Assembly (NCBI GenBank): GCA_964648215.1
Contig: CAZYMF010000087.1
Coordinates: 1-18,928 of the forward strand
Source of the DNA: CAZYMF01 sp964648215
GTDB lineage: Bacteria > Desulfobacterota > Binatia > HRBIN30 > JACQVA1
Length of the DNA stretch: 18,928 nt
Direction: 5' to 3'
Position 1 is the stretch's first letter. Each line of letters starts with the position of its first letter. Below the pieces are notes generated by a model. That model was not told the DNA's origin. It searched no databases and saw nothing but the letters and a program-made list of their open reading frames with translations. Shown piece after piece: positions 1 through 6,637 of this stretch. The position numbers and the translations under genes are program-made.

Positions 1-72
1 CGTGCCGAACGACCCGAAAGAGATCAGGCCGGCAACGAGCGAAGCTACGATGGTGTGTCGCCCTGACCTCAT
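1..72 (-). CDS. N-terminus of an exported or membrane protein (cut by window edge)
   Basis: Reading the minus strand from an ATG at 70-72 gives 24 codons that stay open to the window edge. The peptide begins MRSGRHTIVASLVAGL and continues ISFGSFGT, that is, two basic residues, then a hydrophobic stretch rich in V, A, L, I and F, as in a Sec signal peptide or a first membrane helix. A purine-rich Shine-Dalgarno-like stretch (GAGGAC) lies about 5 bases before the ATG. It lies 25 bp after the vapC stop on the same strand, so it could be read through from the toxin-antitoxin unit or have its own promoter. Too little is present to name a family. Existence of the gene is an inference from ribosome site plus signal-like sequence. 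Confidence 0.5.
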   Translation of the reverse strand, partial: MRSGRHTIVASLVAGLISFGSFGT

Positions 73-97
73 GTCCGTCCTCGCTTCCTTCCCCGAG

Positions 98-550
98 TCA
101 TGACGCGGCAGACGACCCGGGGACGACGATCGCAACTCCCAGCGGTGCGAGCGAGCGAAAATGGCGCTCGTTGAACGTGAGCAAGGCGGACGCCTGGGCT
201 CTCACGGCGCAGCGCGCAATCACGGCATCGTAGGTACGGCCCCCCGCAACCCCGTCCCCCGGAGCCGCGCGCAGCAGACTGCGATACGAAGCCGCGTCGA
301 GCGCCATCAATTTCCCGGAGCGCATGAAGTTCGCGTCCAAGACGGCTAGCGCGTCCGCCGCTGAGACACGATGAGGTGCAGGCAGACGCGTCAACACGGC
401 GTACGCCTCGACCAACGCCGGTGCCGCCACGATCATCACTTCGTGGCGATCCAGTCGCCGATTGAGCTCCGCCGTCGCAAGCTCGTGATGTTCATGCCAC
501 GCGCAGACGGCGGCCACGATGCAGCTCGTATCCGGGACGAATCCGGCCAC
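98..550 (-). CDS. vapC: PIN-domain ribonuclease toxin (VapC-like)
   Basis: A 150-residue protein, the usual length for VapC toxins, which are Mg2+-dependent endoribonucleases acting on tRNA, rRNA or mRNA. The acidic PIN residues are in the expected order: D7 in the opening VPDTSC motif, E48 in ALVEAY, D108 in RTYDAVIA, and N127 in TFNERHF where the family has Asp or Asn. It starts with GTG at 548-550, only 6 bp after the stop of the AbrB-type antitoxin gene, an arrangement typical of co-translated toxin-antitoxin pairs. RNase activity and target are inferred from the family. No catalytic residue appears missing, so the toxin looks intact. Confidence 0.88.
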   Translation of the reverse strand: MAGFVPDTSCIVAAVCAWHEHHELATAELNRRLDRHEVMIVAAPALVEAYAVLTRLPAPHRVSAADALAVLDANFMRSGKLMALDAASYRSLLRAAPGDGVAGGRTYDAVIARCAVRAQASALLTFNERHFRSLAPLGVAIVVPGSSAAS

Positions 551-556
551 GCGCGG

Positions 557-820
557 TCACTCGCGACCGCGACGCTCGCGGCGCAGGGCAAGACGGGTCT
601 GCTCCACTGTCTCCGCGCGCAGCGGGCCGGGCTTCTTCTCCGGCACGGCCACCAGAAGTCGGCCCCGACGCACCAGCTTCACCGGAGTCGGCGCGGGCTC
701 GATCTCGACGCGTCCGTCCTGCCAGCGCACATCGAGCGGCATGCCCGGCTTCAAGCCCGCCTCCCGCCGTATCGCCCCGGGAATGACCAGTCGTCCGGCC
801 GAGTCCATGGTAGTTTTCAT
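557..820 (-). CDS. vapB: AbrB/MazE/SpoVT-type antitoxin (VapB-like)
   Basis: An 87-residue protein whose first ~45 residues match the swapped-hairpin AbrB fold: MDSAGRLVIPGAIRREAGL followed by KPGMPLDVRWQDGRVEIEP. The C-terminal half is basic (RRGRLLVAVPEKKPGPLRAE and on), as expected for the segment that wraps and inhibits the toxin. ATG at 818-820 is chosen because the AbrB fold begins there. The same frame continues upstream through the neighbouring acyl-CoA dehydrogenase gene but has no coding sense there. No clear Shine-Dalgarno precedes the start, so initiation may be leaderless. The protein likely represses its own operon through the half-sites at 808-836 and neutralises the PIN toxin encoded 6 bp downstream. 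Confidence 0.87.
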   Translation of the reverse strand: MKTTMDSAGRLVIPGAIRREAGLKPGMPLDVRWQDGRVEIEPAPTPVKLVRRGRLLVAVPEKKPGPLRAETVEQTRLALRRERRGRE

Positions 821-836
821 GGTATGATTTCTACCA
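806..836 (-). promoter_or_regulatory. Candidate VapB operator: three half-sites at 12-bp spacing
   Basis: On the plus strand TGGTA occurs at 808-812 and 820-824 and its complement TACCA at 832-836, each starting exactly 12 bp after the previous one. The first two sit in a longer direct repeat CATGGTA (806-812 and 818-824). The second and third form a perfect dyad with a 7-base centre (820-836) immediately upstream of and touching the antitoxin ATG. Spacing near one helical turn and overlap with the start fit autoregulation by an AbrB-type antitoxin. Binding is inference. Confidence 0.5.
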
Positions 837-888
837 CGCAGATCCCCGCAACGACAACAGCGCCAACGAGGCCGGGCGCTGACGTCGA

Positions 889-908
889 GGCAAGTAGAGC
901 TGCTTGCC
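889..908 (-). terminator. Stem-loop after acyl-CoA dehydrogenase gene
   Basis: GGCAAG (889-894) and CTTGCC (903-908) form a perfect 6-bp stem with an 8-base loop, starting 10 bases after the acyl-CoA dehydrogenase stop on the minus strand. No U-run follows, so this is at best a weak or factor-assisted terminator separating that gene from the downstream toxin-antitoxin unit. Confidence 0.3.
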
Positions 909-918
909 GAGACCATAA

Positions 919-2145
919 CTACAAGGGCAAGTCTCCCGTCGCCCGGCGCGTCGACTTGTCCTTCTTGTAGGCGTCGATGGTGCGCTGGGCGATGCGCCAC
1001 TGGTGCACCTCGTCGGCGCCGTCGGCGAAACGGGCCCAGCGCGCCTGCTGCGACATCATCGCCAGCGGCGTGTCGGTGGAGTACCCGAGGGCGCCGTGCA
1101 CCTGGATGGCGCGGTCGATGATGCGACCGAGGGAGTTGGCGACGAAGTGCTTGGCCATCGACACCTCGCTCTTGAAGTCCTCCCCGCGGTCGATCTTGTA
1201 GGCGGCGTGCAGCACCATCAGCTTGCACTGGTAGAGATCCATCGTCGAGTCGGCGATCATCCACTGGATGCCCTGCTTGTCGGCGAGCAGCGAGCCGTGC
1301 GCGTAGCGGTGCAGCGCGCGATCGACCATCATGTCGAGCGCCACCTCGGCCTGGCCGATCCAACGCATGCAGTGCGCCAGGCGCGCCGGACCCAGCCGCG
1401 CCTGGCCGAGCAGGTGCCCCTGGCCGCGGCCTCCGAGCATGTTCTCTTTCGGCACTCGCAGGTTCTCGATGCGGATCTCGGCGTGGTTGTGGTGGCCGGC
1501 CATGGTGATCACGTCGCGGACGACGTTCCACCCCTTCGCCGGCAGATCGACGAGAAAGGCCGAGTTGGCCGCCTGCGGGATCTCCGGGGTGTCCTCGGTG
1601 CGGGCGATGAGAATGGCGAACTTGGCGCCGCTGGCGCCGGAGATGAACCACTTGTGGCCGTTGACCACCCAGTGGTCCCCCTCCAGAACCGCGCGCGTCT
1701 GGATGAGAGTCGGATCGGAGCCGGCGACTTCCGGCTCGGTCATGGCGAAGCAGGAGCGGACCATGCCCTCGCACAGCGGCCGCAGGTACTTCTCCTTCTG
1801 CGCCTCGTTGGCCCAGTGCAGCAGCGTGTGCATGTTGCCTTCGTCGGGCGCCTGCGCGTTGAGGGCGAACGGCCCAAAGCCCGACTTGGCGGCCTCCGCC
1901 GACACCGCCGCCATCGCCACGTGCCCCAGCCCCATGCCGCCGAGCTCCTTCGGCATGTGCGGCAACCACAGGCCCCAGTCCTTGGCGGCCACGCGCATCT
2001 CGATGATCGACTGCACGAGAAACCGCCGGTCGCCCTCGCGCTCGGCGATCCTCGCCTCGGCCGGCCGCACCACCTCGGCAATGAAGCGCCGCACCTTCAG
2101 GCGCAGCTCGTCGATCTCGGGGGGAAAGCTGAAGTCGATTGCCAT
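919..2145 (-). CDS. Acyl-CoA dehydrogenase, ACAD10/ACAD11-like
   Basis: A full-length 408-residue FAD-dependent acyl-CoA dehydrogenase, which introduces a trans-2 double bond into acyl-CoA thioesters and passes electrons to electron-transfer flavoprotein. The N-terminal helical domain spans about 1-130. The flavin-binding signature CFAMTEPEVAGSDP lies at 132-145, WFISGA at 166-171, the arginine motif RLGPARL near 250-256, and QVHGALGYS at 348-356. At the usual catalytic-base position the motif is RFADGADEVHQ (372-382) with D375, as in ACAD10/11-type enzymes rather than the YEG-Glu of medium-chain enzymes. It carries no kinase domain, unlike the animal homologues. A strong ribosome site (AGAAAGGA) precedes the ATG. 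It follows the OB-fold lipoprotein gene by 30 bp on the same strand, so the two probably share a transcript. The substrate is unknown; long or branched acyl-CoA is a family-based guess. Confidence 0.94.
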   Translation of the reverse strand: MAIDFSFPPEIDELRLKVRRFIAEVVRPAEARIAEREGDRRFLVQSIIEMRVAAKDWGLWLPHMPKELGGMGLGHVAMAAVSAEAAKSGFGPFALNAQAPDEGNMHTLLHWANEAQKEKYLRPLCEGMVRSCFAMTEPEVAGSDPTLIQTRAVLEGDHWVVNGHKWFISGASGAKFAILIARTEDTPEIPQAANSAFLVDLPAKGWNVVRDVITMAGHHNHAEIRIENLRVPKENMLGGRGQGHLLGQARLGPARLAHCMRWIGQAEVALDMMVDRALHRYAHGSLLADKQGIQWMIADSTMDLYQCKLMVLHAAYKIDRGEDFKSEVSMAKHFVANSLGRIIDRAIQVHGALGYSTDTPLAMMSQQARWARFADGADEVHQWRIAQRTIDAYKKDKSTRRATGDLPL

Positions 2146-2175
2146 GGCGTCGTCCTTTCTCCGCGCCGCCTGCCG

Positions 2176-2970
2176 TCACTCGACCTTGACGGTCGCATCC
2201 TCGATCATGACGTCGTACTTGTAACCGAAGCCGAAGTCCTTGTCCCCGCTCAGCTTGCCGCGAACGAGCACGGTGTCGCCCACCTTGGCGTCGGCGCTCG
2301 TCGTCACCGCCAGATCGTCGGTGCCGCTGCCGCCGGTGCCGTCGCGCAGGTGGATCCAGTTCTTGCCCATCACTTGCGGCGTGTACTTCACCACCTTGCC
2401 GCGCACGGCGACCTCCTTGCCGACCAGCTTCGCCTTGTCGGCGAACAGCTCGGCCACCGTCTGGCCGCCCTCGGCCTTCTTGATGTTCGCCAGATCGACC
2501 GCGGCGGCGTCACCCTCCTTGCCCAACCCGCCGTGCAACGACGCGCCCGGCATCTTGCCGCCGTGCGCCGCCGCCACCGCGGCCATCTCCTTGCCGCCGA
2601 TGACCTGGATACTCTGGACGAAGTAGACGACGTCGAACGTGCGCTTCAGCGTCGGGCTGTGAAAGTCCCGCATCGGCATGCCCGCGGGCACGATGACCTT
2701 GTCGCCAACGGCGACCTTGAACTTCGGCGCCGCCGCCCAGACCTTCTTCGCTCCGTCATCGACCTGGACGTAGGTGTAGCTGCCGGCGTCCATGGTCTCG
2801 GCAACCTTGCCGCTCACGCTCGGCGTCGCCGCCGACGCCTGGCCCGCGGCGACAGCCCCATGGTCACCCGCCGCGGGCGGCTCGGCGGCGGCGGAGCGGG
2901 GGTCGGTAAAGCACGCGATCAGCCCGACGGCTGCCACGGCGATGGTGAACGAAACGAATGAGTGTCTCAC
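2176..2970 (-). CDS. Lipoprotein with two OB-fold (NrfJ/tRNA_anti-like) domains
   Basis: A 264-residue exported protein. Residues 1-19 form a hydrophobic signal and LIAC at 17-20 fits a lipobox, so C20 is the likely lipidated residue. A low-complexity Ala/Gly/Pro linker follows. Domain 1 (about 51-125) begins SGKVAETMDAGSYTYVQVDD and includes KVWAAAP, a pattern found in small NrfJ-like periplasmic proteins. Domain 2 (about 172-262) has VGKEVAVRGKVVKYTPQVMG and WIHLRDGTG, the core of an OB-fold often annotated as nucleic-acid binding but also common in periplasmic proteins of unclear ligand. It starts with GTG at 2968-2970, six bases after GGAGGAA. It lies 30 bp upstream of the acyl-CoA dehydrogenase gene. 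Membrane attachment and OB-folds are well supported. The ligand and the link to the dehydrogenase are unknown. Confidence 0.8.
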   Translation of the reverse strand: MRHSFVSFTIAVAAVGLIACFTDPRSAAAEPPAAGDHGAVAAGQASAATPSVSGKVAETMDAGSYTYVQVDDGAKKVWAAAPKFKVAVGDKVIVPAGMPMRDFHSPTLKRTFDVVYFVQSIQVIGGKEMAAVAAAHGGKMPGASLHGGLGKEGDAAAVDLANIKKAEGGQTVAELFADKAKLVGKEVAVRGKVVKYTPQVMGKNWIHLRDGTGGSGTDDLAVTTSADAKVGDTVLVRGKLSGDKDFGFGYKYDVMIEDATVKVE

Positions 2971-3216
2971 GGCGATTCCTCCGATTGATCTTGGCGGGCG
3001 GCTCGCCTGCGCGAGCCCACCGGGTTTCCTAGCTCAGCGGCGGCGCAATTGACAGTGGGGGCCCCCTGATTGGACGCATCGAGAAGGGCGGCGAGGCCGC
3101 ACCCCATCTTGCGCCCTCGACCGGCCCGGGGTTACAAGGGGGTCTGGGCGCAGCTCTCGCCGCGCTCAGACAAGCCGGGGCGGAGAGGCATCGCGTCGCC
3201 GCCAGAGGAGGACAGC

Positions 3217-4923
3217 ATGGGTGCAATCACTGGCGGCGAGCTGCTGGCTCGCTGTCTGGCCGCCGAAGGGGTGAAGTTCCTGTTCGGACTTCCCTCTCCG
3301 GAGATCGATCCGCTGCTGGCCCAACTCGGCGAGCACGGCATCCGTCACGTCCCGGTGCGCCACGAGGCCGCGGGCGTGCACATGGCCGAGGGGCTGTACA
3401 AGACGACGGGGCAGGTGGCCGCGGTGCTCGGCAACCCCGGCCCCGGCTCCGCCAACCTCCTGCCCGGCGTGATCACGGCGCGTCACGAGGGCGTCCCCGT
3501 CGTGGCCATCACCTCGCAGCACCGCCTCGGCATCGTCTACCCTTCGCCACCGTCGACGTTCCAGGGGCAGGATCAGCTCGACGTCTTCAAGCCCGCGGTC
3601 AAGTGGGGCGGCCCCATCCTCTCGTGGGACCGCATCCCGGAGGTCGTCCACCTGGCCTTCCGCGAGATGTGGACGGGGCGACCCGGCCCGGTTCACATCG
3701 AGCTGCCGGCGCCGGTGCTGTACGCCACCGGAGAGGAGCAGAGCGCCTCGGTGCCGCCGCCGGAAACCTACCGCGCGCCACGCCCGCAGGCTTCCGAGGC
3801 GCAGCTCCGACAGGCCGCCGAGCTGCTGGCCAAGGCGCAGCGGCCCCTCGTCTTCGCCGGCGCCGGCGTCGATCGCGCCGACGCCAACGCCGCCCTGCTC
3901 GAGCTCGTCACGCTGTTGAACTGCCCGGTGATGAGCACCATGGCCGGACGCTCCGCCGTCCCCCTCGATCATCCCAACTACATCTTCGCCTTCGGACGCG
4001 GCGGCGATGCGGTCAAGCAGGAGGCCGACGTCATCCTCGTCGCCGGCTCGCGCCTGGGCAATCTCGATCTGCCCTACGACAAGTACTGGGGGGATCCCGC
4101 GCGCCAGAAGCTGATCCAGATCGACGTCGATCCGCGCCACATCGGCGTCACCCGTCCGCTTACCCTCGGCATCGTCGCCGAGGTCAAGAATGCTCTCGCC
4201 GGGCTGCTGCCGGTGCTGCGCTCGCTCAAGGCGGGGGCCCGTGACGGGAAGGACCTGGCCCGCTACCGCGAGGGCGCGCAGGCCTGGTGGGACGAGCAGT
4301 TTGCGGCGGTGAAGAGCTGGACGGGCCCGGGCCTTCATCCGGCGCACGCGCTGCAGACGATCGGCTCGATCTTCGGCAAGGACGCGGTCTACGTCGCCGA
4401 CGGCGGCAATACCTCGCTGTGGGCGAACCTGTGTCTGCCGGCCACGAAGCCGCGGTCGTACCACAACATCCTCGAGCTCGGCATGCTCGGCACCGGCATC
4501 CCTTCGGCCATCGGCGCCAAGCTCGGGGCACCGGACCGCGAGGTGGTGTGCGTCACCGGCGACGGCGCCGCCGGCTTCAACTTCATGGAGATGCAGTCGG
4601 CCGCGCGCGACGGCGTCAAGACCACCACCATCGTCTTCGCCGAGGGCTCGTGGACGATGGAGGAGCCCAACGAGCGGATGCTCTACGGCAAGACGTTCGG
4701 CACCGATCAGGGCACGATACGGTGGGATCGCGTCGCCGAAGGACTCGGCTGCCACGGCGAGTACGCCGACAAGATCGAGGACGTCGCGCCAGCCGTGCAG
4801 CGAGCGAAGGAAGCCAAGGGCCCCGCCGTCGTCTGTCTGCGAACCAACCGCGACGCCAACCTGGCGATCCCGATGGAGCTGCTGATGCGGTTCACCGAGG
4901 TGTACCAGGGGCCGATGGGATGA
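3217..4923 (+). CDS. Thiamine-diphosphate enzyme, acetolactate synthase superfamily, altered ThDP motif
   Basis: A 568-residue protein with the three-domain layout of acetolactate synthase, benzoylformate decarboxylase and oxalyl-CoA decarboxylase. The N-terminal pyrimidine-binding domain (about 1-170) carries the catalytic glutamate E50 in VRHEAAGVHMAEG. The middle domain (about 195-335) has VFAGAGV and QIDVDPRHIG. The C-terminal pyrophosphate-binding domain has VADGGN at 393-398 and GDG at 448-450. The usual Asn-Asn that closes the ThDP motif 27 residues after the GDG aspartate is replaced by A475-E476 in FAEGSWTMEEPNER, so the metal ligand would be a glutamate. The ATG at 3217 is chosen for the GAGGAGG ribosome site five bases upstream; an open frame extends further 5' but lacks sense. 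It is not a standard biosynthetic IlvB: no IlvN partner is nearby. A decarboxylase or lyase is possible; the substrate cannot be named. Confidence 0.9.
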   Translation: MGAITGGELLARCLAAEGVKFLFGLPSPEIDPLLAQLGEHGIRHVPVRHEAAGVHMAEGLYKTTGQVAAVLGNPGPGSANLLPGVITARHEGVPVVAITSQHRLGIVYPSPPSTFQGQDQLDVFKPAVKWGGPILSWDRIPEVVHLAFREMWTGRPGPVHIELPAPVLYATGEEQSASVPPPETYRAPRPQASEAQLRQAAELLAKAQRPLVFAGAGVDRADANAALLELVTLLNCPVMSTMAGRSAVPLDHPNYIFAFGRGGDAVKQEADVILVAGSRLGNLDLPYDKYWGDPARQKLIQIDVDPRHIGVTRPLTLGIVAEVKNALAGLLPVLRSLKAGARDGKDLARYREGAQAWWDEQFAAVKSWTGPGLHPAHALQTIGSIFGKDAVYVADGGNTSLWANLCLPATKPRSYHNILELGMLGTGIPSAIGAKLGAPDREVVCVTGDGAAGFNFMEMQSAARDGVKTTTIVFAEGSWTMEEPNERMLYGKTFGTDQGTIRWDRVAEGLGCHGEYADKIEDVAPAVQRAKEAKGPAVVCLRTNRDANLAIPMELLMRFTEVYQGPMG

Positions 4924-4993
4924 GCACGCCAGGTCGCGGGGAGCCGCGCCACGTGACGTGCGGAAACAACCAAGAGCAAGCAACGGAGGCACG

Positions 4994-5518
4994 ATGAGCA
5001 CGACGAGAATCGACTTCACCCGCCTGAGTCTGCGTGATGCGTTGGACCTGGCGATCCTGATCGAGGAGGAGGCAAAGGACCGTTACGAGGAGCTCGCGGA
5101 TCAGATGAAGAAACATCACACGCCCGAGGCCGCCTCCTTCTTCCTCCTCATGGTGGGCAACGAGGCCAAGCACGGGGAGCAGCTCGCCGCCCGGCGAGCG
5201 AAGCTGTTCGCCAACGAGCCGCGCACGGTGACGCGCGCCATGCTGTGGGACGTCGAGGCGCCCGACTACGACGAGGTGCGCGCCTTCATGACGGCGCGCG
5301 AGGCGCTCAACGTGGCGCTGCGCGCCGAGAAGAAGGCGCAGGAGTTCTTCGCCGCCGCCCTGCCCCACGTCCGCGACGCCGAAGCCAAGGCGCTCTTCGA
5401 AGAGCTGCGCCAGGAAGAGGTGGAGCACCAACGGCTGGTCGAAGCCGAGCTGGCCAAGCTGCCGCCCGACGCCCCCGGGTCTCCCAGCGACTACGAGGAC
5501 GAGCCCGTCGCGCAGTGA
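4994..5518 (+). CDS. Rubrerythrin-like diiron protein (no rubredoxin domain)
   Basis: A 174-residue ferritin-like four-helix protein. Iron-ligand candidates appear in the expected order: E24-E26 in helix 1 (LIEEEAKDRYEEL), E57 and H60 in NEAKH (helix 2), E112 in AEKKAQEFF (helix 3), and E142 and H145 in EEVEH (helix 4). The two-ExxH pattern is characteristic of rubrerythrin diiron sites, which reduce peroxide. The C-terminal CxxC rubredoxin module is absent; the tail is acidic and Pro-rich. ATG at 4994 follows GGAGG by four bases and is preferred to an upstream in-frame ATG at 4958. It lies 70 bp after the ThDP enzyme gene in the same direction, so co-transcription is plausible. Peroxide protection is inferred from the family. 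Confidence 0.88.
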   Translation: MSTTRIDFTRLSLRDALDLAILIEEEAKDRYEELADQMKKHHTPEAASFFLLMVGNEAKHGEQLAARRAKLFANEPRTVTRAMLWDVEAPDYDEVRAFMTAREALNVALRAEKKAQEFFAAALPHVRDAEAKALFEELRQEEVEHQRLVEAELAKLPPDAPGSPSDYEDEPVAQ

Positions 5519-5538
5519 CCGGCGCGGCGCGGTGTCCG

Positions 5539-5570
5539 CGGAGTGCGGCGCTTCGTCGCTGCCGCGTCCG
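5539..5570. terminator. GC-rich stem-loop between convergent genes
   Basis: CGGA (5539-5542) with GCGGC (5545-5549) pairs with GCCGC (5561-5565) and TCCG (5567-5570), giving an interrupted stem in the 91-bp gap between the convergent rubrerythrin-like and SnoaL-like genes. There is no T-run on either strand, so terminator function is weakly supported. Confidence 0.25.
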
Positions 5571-5609
5571 CCGCCAGGCCCCGACGGAGCGGTGCCCTCC
5601 GGAAGAAAC

Positions 5610-6071
5610 TCAGCTTCCGTACAAGCGCGCCACGACCTTGTGCAGCCGGGTCGAGTAGGTGGGCTCCTCGACGCGCGCGGCGATGCGCCAGCCCGCCGCC
5701 GTGCGCACCAGCTTGTCGCGGTAGTAGCCGCCTTCGAAGAAGACGGCGAGCCCGTCCTCGCCGTCGCGCAGCCCCATGGGGTTGAACAGGCACGAGCGGC
5801 AGGTCGCCGTATCGCCGTCGATCTGCACCACCTTGTTGGCGACCAAGTGCTGCGTCATCGCGAACCCCGCCATCACCTCGGACAGCCACTGCCGCACCTC
5901 GGGCAGCGAGCCCTTGATCCCGCCGGCGGCGCTGTAGTCGATCTGCGCATCGGCGGTGAAACAGCTGGAGAACAGCTCCCAGTCCTTCGCATCCAGGGCG
6001 GTGGCGTAGCGGGTGAGCAGGTCGTCGATCTCGATGCGGTCGGCAATCTGCTGCAAGGTCATGGCGGCCAT
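5610..6071 (-). CDS. SnoaL/NTF2-like fold protein
   Basis: A 153-residue protein of the SnoaL_4/NTF2 cone-fold type. The N-terminal helices (QQIADRIEIDDLLTRYATAL, 7-26) lead into DAKDWELFSSCFTADAQIDY (27-46), then the curved sheet with HLVANKVVQIDGDTA (75-89) and a C-terminal strand GWRIAARVEEPTY. This fold is used by polyketide cyclases, ketosteroid isomerase-like enzymes and, in related form, the beta subunit of ring-hydroxylating dioxygenases. ATG at 6069-6071 follows GAGGAG by seven bases; an ATG three codons downstream is less well placed. It is divergent from a Rieske ferredoxin-like gene 116 bp away, which makes a role beside an oxygenase or isomerase conceivable. The sequence alone does not name a substrate. 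Confidence 0.82.
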   Translation of the reverse strand: MAAMTLQQIADRIEIDDLLTRYATALDAKDWELFSSCFTADAQIDYSAAGGIKGSLPEVRQWLSEVMAGFAMTQHLVANKVVQIDGDTATCRSCLFNPMGLRDGEDGLAVFFEGGYYRDKLVRTAAGWRIAARVEEPTYSTRLHKVVARLYGS

Positions 6072-6122
6072 GGCAAGCTCCTCGATCGGTTGACGTCCCG
6101 GCGAAACACCTATCGCGCCCGG

Positions 6123-6146
6123 CGCCGAGCGGCAACGCCGAGCGGC
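6123..6146. repeat. 11-bp direct repeat in divergent promoter region
   Basis: CGCCGAGCGGC occurs at 6123-6133 and again at 6136-6146, spaced 13 bp, in the 116-bp gap between the divergent SnoaL-like and Rieske genes. It could be a regulator site or chance in GC-rich DNA. Confidence 0.4.
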
Positions 6147-6187
6147 CGCCTGGACTCTGGCCGGGTTCCCGCTAACATCGGCGCCCG

Positions 6188-6565
6188 ATGAGCCATCCAG
6201 TGACCATCCTGCGCCGGGGCGAGCTCGCGCCGGGGGAGACGAAGAAGTTCTTCCTCGACTGCGAGGGTTACGAGATCGAGTGCTTCGTCATCAACCACGC
6301 CGGCACGCTCCACGCCTGGGTGAACCGCTGCCGCCACGTGCCGATGACGATGGACTGGATCGAGAACCAGTTCCTGACCGAGGACGGCCGCTACGTCCAG
6401 TGCGCCACCCACGGCGCCTGCTACCAGCCCGACACCGGCGAATGTGTCGCCGGGCCGGCGCTGGGGAAGGCCCTCATCCGCGTTCCACTGGAAGTCGCCG
6501 GCAACGAGATCCGCGCCACCTGCCCGCGCGAGGCGATCCCGGAGGATCTGCGGAGAAGAAGCTGA
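6188..6565 (+). CDS. Rieske [2Fe-2S] domain protein
   Basis: A 125-residue single-domain Rieske protein. The cluster ligands are C48 and H50 in NRCRH and C72 and H75 in CATHG. The two boxes are separated by 21 residues, longer than the 16-17 usual in dioxygenase ferredoxins but known in stand-alone Rieske proteins of the COG2146 type. The following PDTGECVAGPALGKALI matches the conserved third loop. There is no signal peptide or membrane helix, so it is a cytoplasmic electron carrier or a small redox subunit. ATG at 6188 has only a weak ribosome site. It is divergent from the SnoaL-like gene. The last residues (RRRS) and the TGA stop lie inside a GA-rich dispersed repeat, suggesting the original 3' end was replaced or extended by the repeat. 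The partner enzyme is not in this window. Confidence 0.9.
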   Translation: MSHPVTILRRGELAPGETKKFFLDCEGYEIECFVINHAGTLHAWVNRCRHVPMTMDWIENQFLTEDGRYVQCATHGACYQPDTGECVAGPALGKALIRVPLEVAGNEIRATCPREAIPEDLRRRS

Positions 6566-6630
6566 AGGCGGAAAGCTGAAAGCCCAAAGCCGAACCCTCT
6601 TCGTTTTTCGCTTTCAGCTTTGAGCTTTTC
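6553..6630. repeat. GA-rich dispersed intergenic repeat, copy A, with 12-bp inverted repeat
   Basis: The strand from 6553 is dominated by AAGCTGAAAGC-like units: GAAGCTGAAGGCGGAAAGCT and on to about 6594. AAAGCTGAAAGC (6572-6583) is perfectly complementary to GCTTTCAGCTTT (6610-6621), with a 26-base loop, and is followed by GAGCTTTTC. It overlaps the 3' end and stop codon of the Rieske gene. It sits between convergent genes, so it may act as a bidirectional terminator. A second, related copy in the opposite orientation lies at 16399-16440. Confidence 0.7.
6572..6621. terminator. Candidate bidirectional terminator hairpin
   Basis: A perfect 12-bp inverted repeat lies 6 bp past the Rieske stop and 16 bp short of the convergent small gene's stop. 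A short T-rich stretch (TTTT at 6625-6628) follows on the plus strand, and an A-rich flank on the other side would read as T-poor. Function is inferred from position and symmetry. Confidence 0.45.
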
Positions 6631-6637
6631 CCTTGTG

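Noticed and set aside
557..2179. One long minus-strand frame joining the antitoxin to upstream sequence, as if a fusion protein
   Set aside because: The part upstream of codon MKTT is an out-of-frame translation of the acyl-CoA dehydrogenase gene; only the last 87 codons make a protein domain.
1003..2961. 652-codon open frame on the plus strand opposite the dehydrogenase and lipoprotein genes
   Set aside because: Arg/His/Val-rich translation without domains; it mirrors third-position GC of the real minus-strand genes, both of which have clear motifs and ribosome sites.
3048..3076. TTGACA-like -35 box upstream of the ThDP enzyme gene
   Set aside because: No acceptable -10 hexamer at 16-18 bp; a GC-rich palindrome occupies the spacer.
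3166..5019. 617-codon open frame on the minus strand opposite the ThDP enzyme
   Set aside because: Low-complexity antisense translation; the plus-strand gene has a full set of ThDP-enzyme motifs.
6090..6116. TTGACG and TATCGC as a promoter for the Rieske gene
   Set aside because: Spacer of 15 bp and a poor -10; not convincing enough to list as a feature.
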